From: Gracilaria gracilis
Taxonomy: Eukaryota; Rhodophyta; Florideophyceae; Gracilariales; Gracilariaceae
Length of the DNA stretch: 64,000 bases
Assembly: GCA_030374805.1 (NCBI GenBank)
Contig: JARGSG010000193.1
Coordinates: 124,001-188,000 of the forward strand
Direction: 5' to 3'
The notes under the pieces were generated by a model, which did no database searches, was not told where the DNA came from, and saw only the letters and a program-made list of their open reading frames with translations. Shown one piece after another: positions 1 to 10,254 of this stretch. Every line of letters begins with the position of its first letter. The first letter of the stretch is position 1. A program made the position numbers and the translations under genes.

Positions 1-1115
1 GCCAGTTCGATGACATTGGCCTTTCGCATCTTCTCCATTTGTTCGGCCACGATGGATCTGCCCTTCAGACCTGTCCTATATGGGTGTTGGTACACAGGGT
101 TTGCATCTTCCTTGAGGTCAATTCGGTGCTTGGTTGCACGAATTTCTCACAAGCTGCCGGACCACATGGATTTGAAATCTCGAAGGAGTTCTATAACCTG
201 AGGTCGGTAGGATTCAAATTTCTCGCCCATATGGACTTCCCCCTCCCAAGACTCGACGTCCTCGTCATTGTCGGGGGTTGAGTCGTCCAAATTGGTTTCC
301 ATAATGGCCACAGGAGCTGGCAGGGCGATGCCAACTACTGTTCCCTTAGGTAGCCGAACGGGTTGATCACGGAAATTACTGAGATTGACCATAAAGGGCT
401 GACGCGGCCGAAGGTCCATTACTCCATTGGCCATAAGGGTGAGTTGACGCCGAATCGTCTTCGGATGATTCTGAAGCGTCAACAGACCAGAGGAGTCGCA
501 CTGTGCCCAAGCGGTGGTCTGAGTCATCGGTGGTATCACTACCGCTTTTGTGAGTCTGACCTTGTTGGATACGGTGTTTGTGGCCAGTGGAGGCCGTCGT
601 GGGTTAGCGTCTGGTCCCGGTTTGGAACCTACCAAAGCCACTGGAGGTGCGCGATTAAACGCGACTTTTCGAAGGCCCGGATAAATGGCCTTCACGTAAC
701 GGTCGATAAAAGAAGTCCCGAGGATGCATTCCGCGCCCAAATTGGGACAAACGAGGAACCAAGTGCGAACTTTTAGGTTGCCCAATTGGACAAAAAATGG
801 TATGATTCCTTTAATGGCCATGGGACGGCGTGATGCATCTGTGATCCTGGGGGCCTTCCTCATCTTAACCTTGTCTTCCCAACCGTATGGTAAGACCTTT
901 GGATGTACCAGGTTTGGTCCAGCACCGGTATCCAGCACGCTCGTAACTACTCGAGCGTGAGAGGTGCGGAGTGCTATGGTCATTCGAACCTTGTAGTTCT
1001 CTTTCCTGAGGACACAAACTGGGTCCTGGTCATCCGATGACGGCTCTTCCAAGTCTTCAATCCAATCGTCCACTGGTTGGTCAGACTCCGAAGGACTTGA
1101 GGAGCTGATGCCCAC
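1..1115 (-). pseudogene. Gypsy-1 pol fragment: retropepsin and start of the RT linker
   Basis: A retropepsin-type aspartic protease is seen near residue 62 of the open stretch (VLDTGAGPNLV), with the typical downstream LGTSFIDRY segment. The frame runs into a TGA at 147-149, right after MWSGSL. In Gypsy-2 the same place reads GSLGEI, so GGA to TGA is the simplest explanation. The frame continues past the stop to the window edge with recognisable pre-RT sequence (ATKHRIDL, YQHPYRTG). Pol lies in the -1 frame relative to gag and has no convincing ATG, which fits expression by frameshifting. The listed 5' limit is a GTG codon, not a proven start. Confidence 0.8.
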
Positions 1116-1183
1116 TGACTTCTGTGGTCCAACGGGGTTGAGGCTAGGATCCTCAGAGGGGCGGTTCGCCTCGGTCCGCTCCT

Positions 1184-3340
1184 CTACTCGTTTTCCCGTT
1201 CGGTCTCTCCATGACGTTCCAATGGAACGCCCTCGCCTTGTACCTGAGTAATCGGTTCCACGTCGGTGGTATCGATAGCGTTGACCTGTTGCGGACGGAA
1301 TGTCTCGCGAGGGGTAGCGTATCGATTAGACCCTGGGGACTGCGAACTCTTTTGGTATGGGCGAGTGTACATTCCTTCGGACTTCCTCGCCTGGAAGTTC
1401 TCATCCCTTCTGGCCAACAGGTTCTTGCGAACGTCCTCTGGCATGAACTTCATGCAGTCACACGGTCTCGCCGTAGACAGACAAATGAAGCATGCCCCTG
1501 ACCGGGTGAAAACGTCCTTCCTTGGTTGGACAAAAGTGTACCTCGGCGCGGTCTGTCCAGATGGAGTGCTCGTTCCGGTGGTCGGTATAGATGGGGCACC
1601 AGACGGAACAGAAGAAAAAGACACCGCGAGGATATCTCCCTCTTCCCAGTGCATGGGGCCAACGGACTCGCTTTCAGAGGAATTGACCATATGGACTTTA
1701 GAGCTTTTCCGCAACGGAAAGGCTCTGCCTCTGGCATCCATGTCCGCAGCCCGACGAGACGTCCTATAGGTATTGCCATAACCTTCGGCATACGTGACCA
1801 GCTGGCGGAAGGAGAGCTTCTGATGGTCCGTGTGGTGATTCCGCACATGCGTCCGAATGGCCGGAAGCAGCCCAGCGATGAAATGCTGCTTGAGTCGACC
1901 TTCGGAAAACACATTTCCACAACGGTAAGCCTTCTTCCAAAGTTGGGCAGCAAAGTCCGACTCGGTTATGTTCGTGCTCTGCCTAAAGGAGATCACGTCC
2001 TGATGGGCATCCATAATGACATCATCAGTGGCATAAGTGTCTAGTAGGTAGTGAACCACCTCCAGATATGACCTGAAGAGCTCCCTGTCGGTCGCATCAA
2101 TCGGGTCATTAGTCCCGGAAATCTTCGCTACCACATGGTCACGCGCCTGTCCACTGAGGAAAAACTGAAACAGGTACAGAGCGGCACCCTCGTGGACGCC
2201 GTTCTGATCGCAGGCCGTACGGAATTGACTCAAGAACCTGAGGACGGTGATCGGGTCAGCACCCGAGAACTTGTCCGTAAGGGTGAGCTGCATCCGTTTG
2301 GCCTACTTGATGACCTTGCGGGCCACCGAACCGGAATACCGTTTGGACCTATCAACCAGGCGGTATGTCCGATAATCCAGAACTTTCTGGAAAAGTTCGT
2401 TCGTGGTAGTCAGCGGTTTGAGGCGTCGAACAGCTGCCTCATCCGCGTCCGAATCGGTTGAAGACGATGAGTCCGAACTGGAATCTTCATCGCTATCGTC
2501 CGAATGGTCTCTCCTTTTTCTCGACTTCTTATCTCTCTTCTTACTTCTCTTCTTCCTACGGTCAACACTTCGTCTGTCCAATGGAGCGATCTCCTCATCG
2601 CCGAATCCACTGGGCCTACGGGGCTGCTGGGACCCCTGGTACCTCCTGGGTGGTGCATCCATTAGGCCTACTTGCCGGGGAGGCTCTCTTCCACTCCCTG
2701 GGTGCACGGCCATTTGGTCTTCCTGTATATCGATCCGGCGAGGGGCTGGAAAGGCAGCTACTCCCGGAGGTTCGGAGTGTGGTTGCCACACAGAGGCCGA
2801 TGGATTACTTTGATTAGTGGTCCGAAGGGCCGAGGGGCCTACCTGGCGTGTGACCTCCATCTGGATAGCCGAGGCCATTGCATCGACAAAGGTGCTCGAT
2901 TCCAAGACCTCTGGGATCAGGCGGTGAATCCGTTGGTCAATCATCCCCTCCAAGACCATTGGTACGCGAGTATCCAAAAGGGTCTGAACATGCTCTTCAC
3001 AGAGTGTTCTCAGCTGTGGCCAAAGGACGTCAGCGAGACCTTTGGAAAGGTCTTCCCTGACACTCGGGGCGACTTCCACTGGGTCCTGCGTCGGCGTGGC
3101 CGGCTGGGAATTGATCCTGTCCAAGCGGGTACGAAGACGTGAGGCCAAACTGGGCTCTCTACCTATCCGTTCGGGGTTATCAAGGGGGGTCATTGGGCGT
3201 CCCTGAGGATGGCTACGTGTGCCCCGACGATCACTGATCGCATCAGCCATGAAGCCAATGGTTTCAGGAACCGTCGTAGTTCCACTGGGGCCTGCTTGGG
3301 GAGCCCGAGAGTCATCTTTCTGAAGGTTATCGGTATCCAT
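1184..3340 (-). pseudogene. Gypsy-1 gag, interrupted by one in-frame stop
   Basis: Gag capsid-like protein. The first ATG in frame is at 3340. The N-terminal half is Pro/Arg-rich with a basic and then Ser/Asp-rich stretch (KKRSKKRDKKSRKRRDH), ending at a TAG at 2303-2305. The same frame resumes directly (AKRMQLTL) and runs to 1184 with a retrotransposon-gag core (TVLRFLSQFRTACDQNGV) and a Cys cluster near the C terminus (CFICLSTARPCDC) that may be a degenerate zinc knuckle. Gypsy-2 gag reads through the equivalent of the TAG (KVKDCIKRMQLS), so the stop is a mutation in this copy. Gag ends at TAG 1184-1186, shortly after a GGGAAAAC run. Confidence 0.8.
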
Positions 3341-3427
3341 GGGGCGGTTGTTTTCCTGTACCAGTCCGTCGGTCCAGATCCTGCGCGGTAGAATCCTATG
3401 GTAAACTTCTTTCCTGAAAAGGTCCAC

Positions 3428-3945
3428 TGATCATCCTAGAGGATTCTAGGTCGGGAGACCAAAAGTAGGATAGTGGGCAATGAGTGCTCACTCCTAAGGC
3501 CTCGATGGTAGCTTGGCAGAGCGGTCCACGTAGGAGGAGGATGACGGCGACACCTCTGATACGGAGGTACAATGGAAGGACACTAACTATGCACTCCTAC
3601 AGGACGGAAGGCGCAGTAGTGGCGGCTTGAACACCTAGAGGCAAGAAAACGGCAAGCTTGGGGGCTAGTCGTAACCAAGAGGGTGTCTGTTTTACAACAT
3701 GAGGGGAGGCGCTGCTCGAGGTGCTTAAGTATCTGCACCGAGGCGCCTTTACCCTGTGGCACTGTAATGTGCCCTATCCTATATCTACAGTGGGTCCTAA
3801 TGGCTAATCTAATGAAATACAATAATAAAAAGGTCCCCTGGCAATCGCGCACGCGTAGCGCCACCTCTTCAGGCCCATACACGTGTTATGCGTCCATGAT
3901 GGTCTCTCAGCTTGCTCGTCCTCAGGATTCGCTTTCCCACAGGTA
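3428..3945. other. Presumed Gypsy-1 leader and 5' LTR remnant, unresolved
   Basis: GC-richer DNA continuous with Gypsy-1, ending where the TIR of element TIR-E begins at 3946. By position it should contain the primer-binding site and part of the 5' LTR. I cannot define LTR ends because the partner LTR is outside the window. No convincing gene is seen. Confidence 0.35.
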
Positions 3946-3962
3946 CAGGGAACTACGGGAAA
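3946..3962 (+). repeat. Left terminal inverted repeat of TIR-E (degenerate)
   Basis: Sequence CAGGGAACTACGGGAAA matches the family end CTGGGAGACGCGGGAAA at 12 of 17 positions. It lies about 200 bp beyond the transposase stop, as in TIR-B. Confidence 0.5.
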
Positions 3963-4158
3963 GATGGGGAAGATCAGAACAAAAAGAACCTTTGGCTCAT
4001 GGTTTTCCAGTTACAAAAATGTGTTCTATTCTGTACTTAGTATGTTGTGGATGCCTTACAAGTAGAAAACAGATGTCGGATGTTGATATAGTATTGAGAA
4101 GAATATTTACGTTATTTATTGCTTACAAATCATATCATAATAACATAGCAAATAAGGT

Positions 4159-5070
4159 TCAAATTTTATATATCTTCTCACCATTAGAAATAGCAACTTG
4201 AACAATATTAGCAACAGCATGAAAGCATGTCGAATGTAGAGCCCGCTTGTGACGAAAATTTCTTCTCAACACCTCAAATTGCTTCAAACAGTGATGTAGG
4301 TTCTCGTGTCTCGGTCGTATAGATCCATGTAGCATTTTGTGGCTTTCTTGAACTCTTTCGTTAGTTAGACAGGCATTATCTTCATAGCCGGCATCGGTCA
4401 AAACAAGTTCATTTGTTTGCAAGTTTCTCTCTAGATCACGACGACAAATATTGAGATCAGGGTAGAGTCCACATGGGAAGCCACCATTAATCCATACAAT
4501 ATAACCATTATGAATACTGATACCAATTTCGTAGCGCAAGCCGGCTCTGTTCAACTTATGCGAGTACCAGTTGGATGAAAACAGTTTTGGTTCTGTAGTC
4601 GGACAATCTGTACCATCAACAGATAAATAGCAGGATTGGATGGAATCTTGAGAAAACCGAGATTCTAGGGATATCTACAAAATAGTGCATGTCAGATTCA
4701 AAGAGAAAATGAAATAGTGAACAGGGGTCAAGTAACGTACTGCTCTTATGCTTCGTAAAAGATACACAACTTTCCAGCACCATTTTCTAAACGTCTTTTC
4801 CTCTACTCCGCAAAGAGAAGCATTGACGTGTTCGGTTGAATATTGTCGAAGAAACAGGAGACTCCACAGCAAGTGACTTGGTTTTGATTTAGAACATAGC
4901 TGTGAGCGAAGTTTGTTCCACAACGTCTCACATGTTCGCAAGGTAACACCGAAAGTTGATCGAAACCTTGAACTGTACGCTGTGGAGTTTCGTTTACGAA
5001 CATGTTTCAATATTCCGATGCTTGCACCTCGGAAGGTGGTGACGTTTGCTGCTTTGATCCTGGACCCCAT
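4159..5070 (-). CDS. IS5/PIF-like DDE transposase of TIR-E, two exons
   Basis: Exon 1 is 5070-4741 (ATG, 110 codons) and exon 2 is 4674-4159, giving about 281 residues without an internal stop. The 66-bp intron 4740-4675 starts GTACGT, ends TTTGTAG and is phase 0. Exon 2 carries the nuclease core: VDGTDCPTTEP (first Asp), LTDAGYEDN (second Asp) and RHENLHHCLKQF (Glu), with the family signature WYSHK..RAGLRYE and VWINGGFPCG. Exon 1 holds a conserved N-terminal domain (HLLWSLLFLRQYSTEHV). The layout resembles DDE_Tnp_4/IS5-type transposases of algae and oomycetes. The reading frame looks intact, but the element is split by insertions, so any activity would be in trans. Confidence 0.75.
4675..4740 (-). 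other. Spliceosomal intron in the TIR-E transposase
   Basis: It is 66 bp, with GTACGT donor and TTTGTAG acceptor, between codons (phase 0). The homologous transposases at 6944-7861 and 36640-37523 have an intron at the same place, with lengths of 67 and 47 bp. Confidence 0.8.
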
Positions 5071-5381
5071 GAAAGGAGCGTGAGGCTTTGGAGAACAGCG
5101 TGAATCATAGGCTGCATCTCAGTGACCTATGACGAAATCATGTGTAACAATCCGGGCACTTTGTATTATTCAATAAGGCTCTATTGAAACATTCCTACTG
5201 ACATCTGTAGTGCTAGCTGAAATTGAATTTGTTTGCCTTAGGAAGTGCATCCGTTTAAATGTCAATCACAAAATCAAAAGCAGTGTAGGGTTAAAAGGCA
5301 AAAATAAAAAAGTGATTTGGGACATTTCCCACAGTTTTTGTATCTTAGGAAAATGACGTCAGCTTGCACCTTTCATCAGGT
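5071..5381. other. Intergenic DNA of TIR-E
   Basis: AT-rich DNA upstream of the transposase ATG. No ORF, repeat or motif is recognised beyond general promoter-like AT richness. Confidence 0.4.
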
Positions 5382-6194
5382 CTGGGAGACGCGGGAAAAT
5401 CGGATAAGTCAAGAATTTTAATTTTTATGCATACGAATATAATACCAAAAGCATTGCTGTACGTGTGGTGTGCGGTAGCGTGACTTCCATAAAAGGGAGA
5501 ATTGTTTACAGTAAAATGAAAGTAATTGTTGTGCGAAAGCAAGCTTGCACCGTAGCTTACTGTAAGATAGCCGTTCTAAACCAGGTGATGTTGAGGTTAA
5601 CTTACGAGGTTAAGTTACAAACTGCAAAAGTAGACCTGCGTATTGAAGGAAAACTTTTGTGTTTCAAGTAATATTAATTATGTGTTATTGATAACAATTT
5701 ATTGTAGTATAAGATAAGTAAACTTTCATCCATGAATTACAAGATGAAAAGCAGAAAACCTTGCATGAATATGAACAAAACAGCTCAATTTTGAGGAAAG
5801 TTGAAAAGTCGACTTGGTTATATCTCCGTAATTTAAGCGATTGAGTTGACAATTTTTGCACAAACTAAGTCGTCTTCAACTAAACAAAGTATTTGATTTA
5901 CACTTTTGAAATCCAACATATGGTTACATTTTTATAGAGAGTTATCGACTCGTAGAGGTAAAGTTGCAGAACTCGACTGGTTGACTTACTTGTGAACCAT
6001 GTAGAACACACGTAAGTTACACTTCACGACTTTCTTGATTGTTTAAAATTTTCAGAAAATATGACTTCACGTCACTCTTTGGTTACCGCCGCATTGTTGT
6101 ACATTGCACAAATGTTTTGCATCAGCGTTTTTTCATGTATTTTCTTCAATGCTGTAGAATACCTCAATTTATCATATTTCCCGCGTCTCCCAGT
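5382..6194. mobile_element. MITE-like TIR element, 813 bp, non-autonomous
   Basis: The left end CTGGGAGACGCGGGAAAA (from 5382) and right end TTTCCCGCGTCTCCCAG (6178-6194) are perfect inverted repeats over 17 bp. The ends are of the same type as the TIR transposons here, so it is probably mobilised by the same transposase. It has no credible coding capacity. A diverged inverted copy of its interior lies at 39980-40365 and 42025-42190. A target-site duplication was not visible. Confidence 0.75.
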
Positions 6195-6745
6195 AAAAAG
6201 TTGTCGAATGTCACGATGTGACAGTGTGCTCAGCATCGTGGCCCGCCAGCTGGGAGACATTCATCAATACCAATGTAAAAAGTCGACATAGTATTCGCAG
6301 TAGCCTTTAACTCTACTAAAGGTAACATCGAAATACTCTTTATATGACAATAGAAACATAATATATGTCTTAGTCCCTACAGTATTATTAATAAAATGTA
6401 GAATATCCTAGAAGCGTTTAATATTTAAGCTGAGCTCAACATGAGGAAAACGTACCAAATTGGGCAGTCGGCCTAAATTTCAGTACAAAATGGAAACTGG
6501 TTCTTATATTTATCAGAAGAGAAAAGCGTGCCATACGAAAGGTAAGAACATTTGCATTCCTTCTGATTTGTAAAAGCCTTGTAGACCACCTCCATGCCAA
6601 AAATTGTTTCATTGAACGAAGAGAACTATTCTCCACTTTCTGTTGGTCAAGTTGTGTCATTGAAAGCGGTTCAAGATGAATATGTGTTTTGCACTGTAAT
6701 TTTAGTTTCGAGTTTATTAAAATCACTTTCACATTCACTTTGAAA
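6195..6745. other. Intergenic DNA of TIR-E between the two insertions
   Basis: AT-rich, with no recognisable gene. Its length is consistent with the rest of the TIR-E spacer between the divergent genes. Confidence 0.4.
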
Positions 6746-6943
6746 CTGGGAGACCCGGGAAAGAAAGAAAAACAAGAAACATGAAATCGTTTTGAACCTG
6801 TAAATTAAGAAGTAAACATGTTCCAGTACAAAGATATCCTGAAATGAAACATTTTCGTAGCCTATCAGAACAAATTACACTTAAAAAGTTTCATGTGTAA
6901 AGAGTCTGGCGTAAAAGTAACGCATATGCGTGATGTTTAACAT

Positions 6944-7861
6944 CTAGTACTTAACCGAATACAACGACTCTCTGTTTGTCATAGCCGTGTTAATAATATT
7001 AGACACAGCATGGAAACAGATTGCATGTAACGTACGTTCGTGCCGAAAGCGGTTGCTCAAAACCTGAAACTGCTTCAAGCAATAATGTAGATTTTCGTGT
7101 CTTGCTCGTAAAGTGGAATGAAATTGTCTCTGTCTTCCTGTGACATTACCCTTTATTAGGCACTTATTATCCTGATATCCTGCATCGGTGACCACAAGTT
7201 CATCGTCAAGAAGAAGAATTTCAGATCTCGACGAAATATTTTAAGATCTGGGTACGTTCCACAGGGAAAACCTCCATTCACCCACGCAAGTCTTCCGGAT
7301 GCAATATGCACTCCAGTTTCATATCGTAATCCTGCCCCGTGAAACTTATGAGAGTACCAGCTGGCTGAAAAGGGCTGCGGCTCAACGATGGGACAATCTG
7401 TACCATCAATATATGTATAGCAGCGTAAAAAAGATCCCGCAGACAGTCGAGTATTGAGCGATATCTTCAGGGAACTATTTAGTTAGCCGTAAAGCCGTAT
7501 ATAAAAACTTTGATGTTTGCACGCAACGTACCCCATTGATATCTCTTAACAGTTTGAAAAATGTCCGACTCCATTTTCGGAACGTTTTTTCATCCACACC
7601 AGTAATTGTGGCATTTACATGTTCGGTGGCATACTGACGGAGAAAAAGAAGGCCCCACAACAAATGCTTTGGTCGCGCATCTGCATGAAGTTCCCCTCGT
7701 TTCTTACACCATAGGCATGCGCAAGTAGCATATGTTACTCCAAATAGAGACCTGAATCGAGAATTGTATACCATAAAGCATCCTCTTCGTAACTTTTTGA
7801 GAATGGTTATGCTTGCCCCTCGAAAGATTGAAGGAGCTGCCAATTTCCGACCAGCAGCCAT
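6944..7861 (-). pseudogene. IS5/PIF-like DDE transposase of TIR-B, frameshifted
   Basis: Exon 1 is 7861-7532 (ATG, 110 codons, exactly the length in TIR-E). The intron is 7531-7465 (67 bp, GTACGT to CTGAAG), and exon 2 starts at 7464. Exon 2 keeps the first Asp (YIDGTDCPIVEP), but the frame breaks near 7195-7215, in a run rich in TTC. Coding sequence resumes one frame over with the second Asp and the Glu (VTDAGYQDN, RHENLHYCLKQF) and ends at 6944. A small indel therefore separates the catalytic residues. Confidence 0.8.
7465..7531 (-). other. Spliceosomal intron in the TIR-B transposase
   Basis: It is 67 bp, phase 0, GTACGT to GAAG, at the same codon position as the intron in TIR-E. Confidence 0.7.
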
Positions 7862-8826
7862 GGTTGAGAAGTTGGGTGGCCTAAAGTTTGGGGAACTATA
7901 TTTGAGCAAGAGGTGTAGTGAAACGCAATGACGGAGTTTGCCACAGAGAAGGGGTTCTTTCTGCTGATCGCTTTCATTCTATTACTCCAATCATGTACTG
8001 TAGAGTAGATGGAGTTACATTTTCTTTGCAAGAAATTATTGACTGGCTCCATTATGCAGAGCAGCCTTGCCATGAATTTGGGCCTCTGGTAAGACTAAAT
8101 CAATTTTTTTGTATTGCAGGAGAAGTTCATGTCCCCCTCTTCCGAATGTGACTCTGACGTTTCTTACAAGCAGTGAAGCATCTTTCAGTCAGATGTGTTT
8201 CTCTTATCTGAAAACTCGGATCAGGGGATCTCGGACATTGATCTAGAGTTCATCACTCTAGAATTGTACAATACATTTTAGAACTCTTAATGACATGGAC
8301 ATCGTGGTTCGTTCTTTCACAAATTTGTAAATATAAATCGAATAACATGGACATCTTAAACTTGTAATTGATGTATTGAAACTGAAAAAGAAACCCTCCA
8401 GTATTCAGTATACAAACAAATCTGGACGGAAATGGCAATTCTAACATAGATTGCTGTAGTTCCTTTGAAGAACTTTCAAACTTTGTGGTATCTATTTTGG
8501 TATCAATCCAATGCAAGTGAAAGAAATGGAAGTGAACTCTCACTTTCGTTTGCAAATACGTCGAGTGATTTTTAAAAGACTGTTTATTCATGAAGACATT
8601 TTCCCTCCCTCCATGATCTCGAAACACAACTTAACCACTCTAAACTCTTCTTCCTTTCCTTGTCTGTGGTGGAAATGGTGTGACTCTGACACAGTCTGTC
8701 ACGCAACCTGGAAAATAAATCTGTAACCCCCCATTCTCTTGTAAGCAGACAGATTTTGAAATATATGGAGAGAAGTATATGCTCGATTAAGTATCTGCTA
8801 CAGCCCTCACATTTTGTATTGTAGAA
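7862..8826. other. Spacer of TIR-B up to the DIRS-A insertion
   Basis: AT-rich DNA upstream of the transposase. The small ORFs are not supported by similarity or context. It continues at 14456 after DIRS-A. Confidence 0.4.
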
Positions 8827-8998
8827 TGGGTTTTCAAGGAAACGAAGAAGTTGATTTATTTGAAGGTTTTGCCGCGGTGATCACTTAGATCGTCCTGAGC
8901 GCTTGCGCCGGCGAAAAGCGCCGATCTAACTGTCGGACATGATCTTCATAGATCGTCAGCGAAGATCACCGCGCTCGACCTTTGGGTTCATTTCGAAA
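8827..8998 (+). repeat. DIRS-A repeat A1
   Basis: The 172-bp left terminal repeat is repeated at 14134-14305. It contains inverted GCGGTGATC (8874-8882) and GATCACCGC (8964-8972) and several GATC-centred motifs. Its last base is the A of the recombinase ATG, so it likely supplies the promoter and leader. Confidence 0.9.
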
Positions 8999-10158
8999 TG
9001 ACTGGCGCGGTTTCTGCATCTTTCTCACCCGCTGCCAAAGCGATGCAGCGCGCATACAACACGGATCCTCGCTCAACATGTTTGTTTTTCCAGGACCCTC
9101 CACAGTCTATCTTCGAATCCCACAAACCTGATCAAGACCCAGTTGTGACCCCTACTTTGAATACGCTAAGCCAAGCTCCCTTTGCTTCTGGTATTTCAAA
9201 CTGTGATTTCATCGTTCCAGGGGACATCTTTTTCGAAGAAAACCCACTAATCGCCGCCAATATCCGTCTATCTACGCAACAAAAGTACATTTTGGCCTTA
9301 TCAAACTTTTTGGATTCCCATGCGGCACAACAAAGAACTCTATTATCCTTAGATCAACGTCTTGCCTTGTATATTCAGGATCAGTATCTGAAAAACTCAA
9401 GACCGGGGAGAAGACAGGAGATGTCCAACCTTATTTGCATGCTTTTGCTAGAACTCCCTATGCTTAAGTCACAGCTTGGGCTGGCGCGAAAGTGCATCAG
9501 TGGGTGGAGGCATCTCAAACCCTCCTCGTCCTCCGCACCACTGACGAAAGATATGGTGCTTGCCTTTGCATGGCATCTGATTTCAACGAAAAAAACAGAA
9601 GCTGCCGCTGTGCTTTTGTTGTCGTACGCCGGCCTGCTTAGAGCCTCCGAAGCTTTAAAGTTGGAGTGGTCTCAAGTAGCGCTACCTGGAGATATACGAC
9701 TGTCATCTTACGGATCGAATGTAGCAGGCGTAAACATCGTGGACAGCAAAACGTCCCGCAGTACCGGGCGATTTCAGTTCGTCCCTATATTTGATAATGA
9801 TATTGTCAACCTGCTCATGCAGTATAAGTCAGCGAACAGTAATCAACAGCTTTTCGCTCCAAAATTGGGTTACGCATCATATCAAGCATCTTTTAAATCT
9901 GCTGCTTCGAACTACAAGATAGGGAACGCCAAGTTCACCACACACTCCGCCCGAATTGGTAAGGCTATTGAAGACTACCTCGAAGGGCTCCCTGTTTCTC
10001 AAATCGCAATCAACGGCCGCTGGAAATCACTGAATTCTTTACGGTACTACTTGGACAATGGTAAATCCTGGTTATTGAACCTTTCGATTCCCTCTGAGCA
10101 GCAGCACAGAATCCGTGCGGATGCCAACCGTTTGAAGGCTCTCCTTCAACGTTCTTGA
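8998..10158 (+). CDS. Tyrosine recombinase (integrase) of DIRS-A
   Basis: This 386-residue protein would integrate a circular cDNA by site-specific recombination. Catalytic-domain motifs occur in the right order: the first Arg in SYAGLLRASEALKL (about residue 213), HSAR as the H-x-x-R pair (about 316-319), Trp in GRWKSLNSL, and the nucleophile Tyr in LRYYLDN (about 350). The N-terminal 150 residues fit a core-binding domain. The ATG sits at the A1 border (GAAATGACTGG). The ORF is unbroken and the next ORF begins about 100 bp downstream, on the same strand. All key residues are present, so it may be functional. Confidence 0.88.
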   Translation: MTGAVSASFSPAAKAMQRAYNTDPRSTCLFFQDPPQSIFESHKPDQDPVVTPTLNTLSQAPFASGISNCDFIVPGDIFFEENPLIAANIRLSTQQKYILALSNFLDSHAAQQRTLLSLDQRLALYIQDQYLKNSRPGRRQEMSNLICMLLLELPMLKSQLGLARKCISGWRHLKPSSSSAPLTKDMVLAFAWHLISTKKTEAAAVLLLSYAGLLRASEALKLEWSQVALPGDIRLSSYGSNVAGVNIVDSKTSRSTGRFQFVPIFDNDIVNLLMQYKSANSNQQLFAPKLGYASYQASFKSAASNYKIGNAKFTTHSARIGKAIEDYLEGLPVSQIAINGRWKSLNSLRYYLDNGKSWLLNLSIPSEQQHRIRADANRLKALLQRS

Positions 10159-10254
10159 ATCTCGACACGGCGCGCCTCGAACCACTGGATTTAAAACGTT
10201 CAATACTAATAATCATTCTCAGGACCGTTAATGGTTTGAACCAGGTGTCATAAA

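Larger units (their letters stand above)
1..3427 (-). mobile_element. Gypsy-1: Ty3/Gypsy LTR retrotransposon, 5' part (gag and protease), cut by the window edge
   Basis: Minus-strand element related to Gypsy-2 at the right end of the window. Both share the gag core (FLSQF / FLSRF, then MQL), a DTGAGP protease site and pol in the -1 frame relative to gag. Only leader, gag and the start of pol are inside; RT, RNase H, integrase and the 3' LTR lie beyond position 1. Gag and pol each carry an in-frame stop, so this copy is defective. No LTR could be delimited because the 3' LTR is outside. Confidence 0.85.

Noticed and set aside
363..960. Plus-strand ORFs opposite Gypsy-1
   Set aside because: Antisense shadows of the protease frame; no conserved motifs.
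2403..3142. Plus-strand ORFs opposite gag of Gypsy-1
   Set aside because: Mirror the Ser/Lys-rich gag sequence; shadow frames.
3508..3545. tRNA-like string (GCTTGGCAGAGCGGTCC)
   Set aside because: No cloverleaf could be completed and the T-arm is absent.
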